From: Pseudomonas sp. B21-048
GTDB lineage: Bacteria; Pseudomonadota; Gammaproteobacteria; Pseudomonadales; Pseudomonadaceae
Reading direction: 5' to 3'
Length of the DNA stretch: 64,000 nt
Assembly: GCF_024748615.1 (NCBI RefSeq)
Contig: NZ_CP087168.1
Span: forward strand, 1,860,001-1,924,000
Shown here: piece after piece, positions 58,846-64,000 of the stretch
Position numbering within the stretch: the stretch's first letter is position 1
How the letters are laid out: each line of letters opens with the position of its first letter
Position numbers and translations under genes: made by a program
The notes under the pieces: generated by a model
Told to the model about the DNA's origin: nothing
The model's input: only the letters and a program-made list of their open reading frames with translations
The model's database searches: none

Positions 58846-60633
58846 ATGATCCTCATGCTCTCTTCCCGTCACCGCCGAGCCATTCGTCTGGCCAGCCGTT
58901 TCCTCGCGCCATATCGCTGGCCGGCCTTGGGTGCCTTGCTGGCGTTGATCGTCACTGCTGGCATCACCCTGTCCATGGGGCAGGGGATCCGCCTGTTGGT
59001 TGATCAGGGTTTCATGACCCAATCCCCGCATTTGCTCAACCGATCCATCGGCGTGTTCATGCTGCTGGTGATGGGGCTGGCGATTGGCACCTTTGCGCGT
59101 TTTTACCTGGTGTCGTGGATCGGCGAGCGCGTTGTCGCCGACATCCGCCGTCGGGTGTTCAACCATCTGGTCTACCTGCATCCGGGGTTCTATGAAGACA
59201 ACCGCAGCTCCGAGATCCAGTCACGGTTGACCGCCGACACCACGCTGCTGCAATCGGTCATCGGCTCTTCGCTGTCGCTGTTCCTGCGTAATGGGCTGAT
59301 GGTGATCGGCGGGATTGTCTTGCTGTTCATCACCAACCCCAAACTCACCAGCATCGTGGTGGTCGCGTTGCCGCTGGTGGTCGCGCCGATCCTGATTTTT
59401 GGTCGCCGGGTGCGCACCCTGTCGCGTCTGAGCCAGGACCGGATTGCCGATATCGGCAGCTATGTCTCCGAAACCCTGAGTCAGATCAAAACCGTGCAGG
59501 CCTACAACCATCAGGTTCAGGACGAGCAGCGTTTTGCCACGACCGTGGAAGAGGCTTTCAACACCGCCCGTAAGCGCATTTTCCAGCGGGCCTGGTTGAT
59601 TACCCTGGTGATCCTGCTGGTGTTGGGCGCCGTCGGGGTGATGCTCTGGGTCGGCGGCATGGATGTCATCGCCGGACGGATTTCCGCGGGTGAGCTGGCT
59701 GCGTTTGTCTTTTACAGCCTGATTGTCGGCGGTGCCTTCGGCACGTTGAGTGAAGTGATCGGCGAACTGCAGCGAGCGGCGGGGGCGGCGGAGCGGATTG
59801 CCGAGTTGTTGCGTTCGGAAAACATCATCCAGCCACCGACCCAGGGCCTGGTGACTTTGCCTGAGCGGGTGAAGGGCGATCTGGTGCTGCAAGATGTGCG
59901 TTTTTCCTACCCGTCGCGTCCGCAAAGTTATGCCGTTGATGGTCTGAATCTGACGATCAACGCTGGCGAAACGCTTGCATTGGTAGGGCCGTCCGGTGCC
60001 GGCAAGTCGACAGTGTATGACCTGCTGTTGCGCTTTTACGACCCTATCGAAGGGCGCATCCTTCTGGACGGTGTGCCGCTGACCCAACTCGATCCTCTGG
60101 ATCTGCGTCGCTGCTTCGCCCTCGTCTCGCAAACCCCTGCGCTGTTCTTCGGCAGCATCGAAGAGAACATTCGCTACGGCCGCCCGACGGCGACTTTGGC
60201 CCAGGTCCAGGAAGCCGCGAAAATCGCCTATGCCCACGACTTCATCGAGCAAATGCCCAGCGGCTACCAGACACACCTCGGCGACGCTGGTCTCGGTTTA
60301 TCCGGCGGGCAACGCCAGCGCCTGGCCATCGCCCGGGCGCTGCTGGTGGACGCGCCGATCCTGCTACTGGACGAGGCCACCAGCGCCCTCGACGCCCAGA
60401 GCGAGCACCTGATCCAGCAAGCCCTGCCCAGCCTGATGAAAAATCGCACCACGCTGGTCATCGCCCACCGATTGGCCACGGTGAAAAACGCCGACAGGAT
60501 CGCAGTGATGGACCAAGGGAAACTGGTGGCGGTGGGGACGCATCAGGAGTTGATTGCGAGTAATGCGTTGTATGCACGACTGGCAGCGTTGCAGTTCACT
60601 GACGGCAAAGCCGAAGCCGATCTGCGAGTGTAG
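58846..60633 (+). CDS. MsbA-type ABC exporter (ATPase fused to membrane domain)
   Basis: A half-transporter of 592-595 residues that acts as a homodimer. Six membrane segments lie in residues 1-330, then a nucleotide-binding domain with Walker A GPSGAGKST, Q-loop FALVSQTP, signature LSGGQRQRLA, Walker B ILLLDEAT and the switch His in VIAHRLAT. Family members move lipids, lipid-linked compounds or drugs; the substrate here is unknown. ATG codons at 58846 and 58855 are both possible; GGATGA upstream favours the second. Confidence 0.9.
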   Translation: MILMLSSRHRRAIRLASRFLAPYRWPALGALLALIVTAGITLSMGQGIRLLVDQGFMTQSPHLLNRSIGVFMLLVMGLAIGTFARFYLVSWIGERVVADIRRRVFNHLVYLHPGFYEDNRSSEIQSRLTADTTLLQSVIGSSLSLFLRNGLMVIGGIVLLFITNPKLTSIVVVALPLVVAPILIFGRRVRTLSRLSQDRIADIGSYVSETLSQIKTVQAYNHQVQDEQRFATTVEEAFNTARKRIFQRAWLITLVILLVLGAVGVMLWVGGMDVIAGRISAGELAAFVFYSLIVGGAFGTLSEVIGELQRAAGAAERIAELLRSENIIQPPTQGLVTLPERVKGDLVLQDVRFSYPSRPQSYAVDGLNLTINAGETLALVGPSGAGKSTVYDLLLRFYDPIEGRILLDGVPLTQLDPLDLRRCFALVSQTPALFFGSIEENIRYGRPTATLAQVQEAAKIAYAHDFIEQMPSGYQTHLGDAGLGLSGGQRQRLAIARALLVDAPILLLDEATSALDAQSEHLIQQALPSLMKNRTTLVIAHRLATVKNADRIAVMDQGKLVAVGTHQELIASNALYARLAALQFTDGKAEADLRV

Positions 60634-60701
60634 GCACTGCCGGTTCGGGACGATTTTATCGATTCCATCAAAGTTCGAAAATGGCCACGAGGTTTGAATA
60701 A

Positions 60702-61790
60702 ATGTGGCCGTCTTCGGGCATTATGTCGGCCTCAGTTGCGAGCCTGGATGAGGATATGAGCCGTTATCAACCACCGTTGACCCTGACCACAAGAATATTG
60801 GCGTTGATCGCTGAGATCAGTGAGCAGATTGGTCAGCTTTCGGCGATGGATGATCGTCGGCAGACGCCTCAACTACGCCGTAGTAATCTAATTCGTACGA
60901 TTCAGGCTTCTTTGGCGATCGAGAACAACACCCTGAGCATTGAACAGGTGACTGCCGTTCTGGCAGGGCAGCGAGTGCTTGGCCTGCCACGAGAAATCCA
61001 GGAAGTACGTAACGCGTTTACAGCTTATGAATCCATGCCGCAGTGGCAGCCGAGCAGCCGGTCCGACCTGCTCCAGGCGCATGAGTTGCTGATGCGGGGA
61101 TTGATTGACGACTGTGGGCAACTTCGTCGAGCCGGGGTGGGGATCTACCGTGGCGAGAAATTGGTTCATATGGCGCCGCCACCGAGTCGCGTTGGGCATT
61201 TGATGGATGATTTGCTGGCATGGCTCGCCGCTTCGGACTGGCATCCGTTGATCACTAGCTGTGTTTTCCACTACGAGTTTGAGTTCATCCATCCTTTCGC
61301 CGACGGTAATGGGCGTATGGGCCGCCTTTGGCAGACCTTGATACTCAGTCAATGGCGACCGGTGCTGGCTTATCTGCCGGTCGAAGCGGTAATTCGAGAG
61401 CAGCAGGACGATTATTATGCCGCATTATCGGCAGCCGACCAGTTGGCCGAATCAACTCCTTTTGTCGAGTTCATGCTGCAAGCGCTGAGCCTTGCCCTTC
61501 AGGAAGCCGCTAGGAGCGAGCCAGTAACCGACCTAGTAACCGACCCAGTAACCGACCAAGTAGCGAAATTGCTTTGGGCTCTCGATGGAAGCGGTCCGCT
61601 GAAGATCAGTGAGTTGATGACAGAGGTTGGATTGGCTCACAAGGCAACGTTTCGGGCTAACTATCTCAAACCGGCGTTAGCCGCCGATTTGATTGAAATG
61701 ACAAACCCCGAGTCGCCCAATAGTCCGGCTCAAAGCTATCGCTTGACCGGACTTGGCAAGCAGACCGCGGCACGGTCAAGATCTGTGTAG
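60702..61790 (+). CDS. Fic family protein (AMPylase-type)
   Basis: A 362-residue protein with the complete Fic motif HPFADGNGRMGR (about residue 197), expected to transfer AMP to target proteins. The N-terminal inhibitory helix motif SLAIEN (S/TxxxEG/N) marks a self-inhibited class II Fic. A C-terminal winged-helix domain (about 285-350: KISELMTEVGLAHKATFRAN) follows a 12-residue stretch of three VTD repeats. The start at 60702 has GAGG nine bases upstream; ATGs at 60723 and 60756 are alternatives. It stands alone, with no antitoxin gene beside it. Confidence 0.88.
   Translation: MWPSSGIMSASVASLDEDMSRYQPPLTLTTRILALIAEISEQIGQLSAMDDRRQTPQLRRSNLIRTIQASLAIENNTLSIEQVTAVLAGQRVLGLPREIQEVRNAFTAYESMPQWQPSSRSDLLQAHELLMRGLIDDCGQLRRAGVGIYRGEKLVHMAPPPSRVGHLMDDLLAWLAASDWHPLITSCVFHYEFEFIHPFADGNGRMGRLWQTLILSQWRPVLAYLPVEAVIREQQDDYYAALSAADQLAESTPFVEFMLQALSLALQEAARSEPVTDLVTDPVTDQVAKLLWALDGSGPLKISELMTEVGLAHKATFRANYLKPALAADLIEMTNPESPNSPAQSYRLTGLGKQTAARSRSV
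61521..61556 (+). repeat. 12-base tandem repeat within the fic gene
   Basis: Three copies of CCAGTAACCGAC (the second CTAGTAACCGAC) encode repeated P/L-VTD units in the linker between the Fic and winged-helix domains. A fourth, decayed unit follows. Confidence 0.85.
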
Positions 61791-61815
61791 GAGTTGCCGC
61801 AGGCTGCGATCTTTT
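61788..61815. repeat. Half family B repeat, left of terminator
   Basis: GTAGGAGTTGCCGCAGGCTG followed by CGATCTTTT, overlapping the fic stop codon. It is the inverse of the half copy at 61886. Confidence 0.75.
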
Positions 61816-61838
61816 GATCTTGCCTTGTGCTGCAAACA

Positions 61839-61872
61839 AAAATGCCCGCCTCGAAAGAGGCGGGCATTTTTT
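61839..61872. terminator. Rho-independent terminator, fic / slt (bidirectional)
   Basis: AATGCCCGCCTC-GAAA-GAGGCGGGCATT with a T run on the right and A residues on the left, between convergent genes. Confidence 0.95.
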
Positions 61873-61885
61873 ACAGTTGCGGAAA

Positions 61886-61914
61886 AGATCGCAGCCTGCG
61901 GCAGCGCCTACAGA
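61886..61914. repeat. Half family B repeat, right of terminator
   Basis: GATCGCAGCCTGCGGCAGCG followed by CCTACAG, directly past the slt stop codon. Together with the left half it frames the terminator. Confidence 0.75.
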
Positions 61915-63843
61915 TCATTGATCGTCGAAATACCGTTCATGCCAATCCACCAACGGTTGTGGTGAGTTGAGCTTCTGGCCGTAGATCACCGAGTACGACA
62001 ATACGTTCTGCACGTACTGACGGGTTTCGTCGAACGGGATGCTTTCCACCCACACATCGAAGCTCAGGTGATCGGCGCCACGCAGCCATTGACGTACGCG
62101 GCCGGGGCCGGCGTTGTAGGCGGCGGAGGCGAGGACGCGGTTGCCATTGAATTGGCTGTGGACCTGGCTCAGGTAAGCGGCACCGAGCTGGATGTTCTTG
62201 TCCGGATCGAACACTTGCTGCGGCGAAGCGAGGGGAATGCTGAACTTGCGCGCGGTTTCCTTGGCGGTGCCGGGCATCAGTTGCATCAGGCCGCTGGCAC
62301 CGACGCCGGAGCGCGCGTCGGCCATGAAGGCGCTTTCCTGCCGGGTAATGGCGAATACCCAGCTCGAGTGCAGGCCACGAACCTTGGCTTCACGGACCAG
62401 GGTTTCGCGGTGGGCCATCGGGAAACGAATATCCAGGTCGTCCCAGTACTTCGCCTGACTGATGGTGCGGATCGCCGGGAAATACCATTTCAGGTCGTAA
62501 GCCAGTTTCGCCTGGGCAACCATTTCGTCACGGTTGAAGTGCCGGCTGACGTGATACCACTCGCGACGACCGTCGACGATCTGCCCGCGTGCATGGAATT
62601 CCAGGGCACGTCGTATGCCGGGGGTATTACGTACCTTGTTGATCAGTGCCTGACTGAGCACCAGCGGTTTGCTGTTCAGCGAATAGGATGATTGCGAACG
62701 ATCGGCTGCCAGGAAACCGTAGAAATCGCGTTCGCGGGCCAGGTTCTTGTAAAGCGTCTGCGCTTGCGGGTTCTGCGGTTGCGCCAGCTCCAGGCTACGA
62801 GCCTGCCAGTAACGCCAACGATTGGTGGTAGCCAGATCCTGAGGTAAACGGCGGGTCAACTCATAGGCATCGTCCCAACGGGCCAGACGCAATAGCAGGC
62901 GCAAGCGCCATTCTGAAACCGTGTTGTCGCGCAGTTCCGGGTCGTATTTTGTCATTACATCCAGCGCGCGGCTGTCGAAACGCCGAGCGAGAGTCAGGCC
63001 GATTTCCCGGGCAATCGCGACTTTTTCGTCACGGGAAAAATGCATGCCGCTGGCATAGCCATCGAGCAGGTCCATGGCTTTGTCCGGATCCTGACGGGCC
63101 AGACGGCGCAGGCCGAGGCTGACAATATCGGACATGGGTTCGTCAGCGGGGATGAAACGCGACGGCTGATTGAGCAGCTCGGGTTTCTGCGCCACATCCA
63201 CCAGCAGGCGACCGCGCGGGGCGAGGACCGTCAGGCCATTGATCAGGCTGTTGGCCAGCGCATAGTTGCGCGCATGGGCGGCGAGCTTGGTGCGCTCCCA
63301 GCGTTTCTGTTCAGTCAGTTGACCTTCGGCGGCCCACATGCCGAACAAACCGTCGCAAGCTTCGGGCTGGGTTTTGCCGCTCAGCCAAAGCTTTTCGGCG
63401 TTGGCATAGCCCTCGACCTTGCGGTTATGGCTGATCTGATATTGCGCGTTAAGGCAGTCCAGTTCGGTGAAATTGAGCTTGGGATCGTAATACTTGATGA
63501 AAGTCGCCCAATCGCCACGTTCGGCCAGCCAGCGCAACCAGCGCAATTTCATCCAGTTGGCTTGGGGCAGGTCACCGTGTTCAGCGAGGAATTTCTCGAT
63601 TTCGGCGTTGCTTGCGGTTTTCAGGCGCGCGGTCAGTTCGTCATAGGCCAGGTAGGGTTCAAGCGGATAGTCGCTAAGCGCCTGGCTATAACGGAAATAA
63701 GGGCCGGTATCGCCCTTGGCCAGGGCGCGCTTGGCTTCATCGTAATACTGGCGTTGGGTGGACAGGTCCACCGCCTGGGCGGATTGAGCGGCAGCGGCGG
63801 TAAGAAGCAAACATGAAAAAAGATTGAAAAGGCGACTGCGCAT
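61915..63843 (-). CDS. slt: Soluble lytic murein transglycosylase Slt
   Basis: A periplasmic enzyme that cleaves glycan strands to form 1,6-anhydro-muropeptides. The 642 residues start with a signal peptide (LFNLFSCLLLTAAAAQSAQA), followed by a long helical superhelix (the ring-shaped U and L domains) and a C-terminal lysozyme-like domain. In that domain the catalytic Glu is in ITRQESAFMADARS (about residue 503), then SGLMQLMPGTA and AAYNAGPGRVRQW. The ATG at 63843 gives a normal signal peptide; longer readings do not. Confidence 0.95.
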   Translation of the reverse strand: MRSRLFNLFSCLLLTAAAAQSAQAVDLSTQRQYYDEAKRALAKGDTGPYFRYSQALSDYPLEPYLAYDELTARLKTASNAEIEKFLAEHGDLPQANWMKLRWLRWLAERGDWATFIKYYDPKLNFTELDCLNAQYQISHNRKVEGYANAEKLWLSGKTQPEACDGLFGMWAAEGQLTEQKRWERTKLAAHARNYALANSLINGLTVLAPRGRLLVDVAQKPELLNQPSRFIPADEPMSDIVSLGLRRLARQDPDKAMDLLDGYASGMHFSRDEKVAIAREIGLTLARRFDSRALDVMTKYDPELRDNTVSEWRLRLLLRLARWDDAYELTRRLPQDLATTNRWRYWQARSLELAQPQNPQAQTLYKNLARERDFYGFLAADRSQSSYSLNSKPLVLSQALINKVRNTPGIRRALEFHARGQIVDGRREWYHVSRHFNRDEMVAQAKLAYDLKWYFPAIRTISQAKYWDDLDIRFPMAHRETLVREAKVRGLHSSWVFAITRQESAFMADARSGVGASGLMQLMPGTAKETARKFSIPLASPQQVFDPDKNIQLGAAYLSQVHSQFNGNRVLASAAYNAGPGRVRQWLRGADHLSFDVWVESIPFDETRQYVQNVLSYSVIYGQKLNSPQPLVDWHERYFDDQ

Positions 63844-64000
63844 GAGACGTCCGGGCAGAGAAATCATGACAAGTGCCAGCAAGCGCGGCACTGAATTATC
63901 TGTAGCTTAGCCTTTTGCCAGCAGCGGGCGAAAGCTTTGCCGAGCTGTCGGCACAAGTTCGCAACAATTGTTGTGCAGAGTGCTTCGACATTGAAATTGC

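Noticed and set aside
60702..61790. Fic/antitoxin (FicTA) toxin pair
   Set aside because: The inhibitory SxxxEN motif is within the same protein, and no small antitoxin gene lies next to it.

Overview
The window is chromosomal DNA from a Pseudomonas of the P. fluorescens group. This rests on gene content, protein family lengths, GC-rich codon use, the gene order xdhABC-guaD / GntR-smc-zipA-ligA / ffs-dnaX-ybaB-recR / anr-hemN / cco / aer / acnA (from memory close to the P. aeruginosa PA1520-PA1564 segment), and many short palindromic repeats (REP-like and longer mosaic elements) typical of that group. I saw no tRNA or rRNA genes, no CRISPR array and no prophage.

Layout: (1) 1-9400: start of a probable PBP4-type peptidase, yggL, a BenE-family symporter and a purine catabolism block (GntR regulator, guanine deaminase guaD, xanthine dehydrogenase xdhA-xdhB and maturation factor xdhC). 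(2) 9600-18800: a second GntR regulator tightly followed by smc, then zipA, ligA and a zinc-ribbon metallopeptidase. (3) 18900-25700: 4.5S RNA (ffs), an XRE regulator, a structured non-coding stretch with a 160-nt hairpin, a PAS-GGDEF-EAL protein, a truncated solute-binding protein gene, dnaX, ybaB and recR. (4) 25800-33700: anr, hemN and the cbb3 oxidase assembly genes (TauE/SafE-family protein, ccoS, ccoI, ccoH, ccoG). (5) 33700-46200: two complete cbb3 oxidase operons (ccoNOQP-1 and -2). They are interrupted by two lower-GC insertions: a secreted metallophosphoesterase plus a 68-aa ORF, and a three-gene cassette (TTC38-like protein, cupin-methyltransferase, EamA exporter) flanked by two near-identical 39-nt repeats. 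(6) 46200-64000: alpha/beta hydrolase, aer receptor, CPBP membrane protease, acnA, rlmM, tusA, a MATE exporter, pdxB with an IS256-family element in its last codons, a small PA1571-like protein, an MsbA-type ABC exporter, a Fic protein and the lytic transglycosylase slt.

How it works together: Anr senses low oxygen. Anr-type boxes lie upstream of hemN and both ccoN genes, with a weaker one upstream of ccoG, so haem synthesis, oxidase assembly and the two terminal oxidases look co-regulated. The purine block converts guanine to xanthine and then to urate. A tandem palindrome directly upstream of xdhA, divergent from a GntR gene, is a likely operator. Most of the rest is housekeeping.

The most unusual items are the 160-nt hairpin at 19861-20020, the flanked cassette at 39188-42949, and the IS insertion that swaps the last two residues of PdxB for a 12-residue tail.
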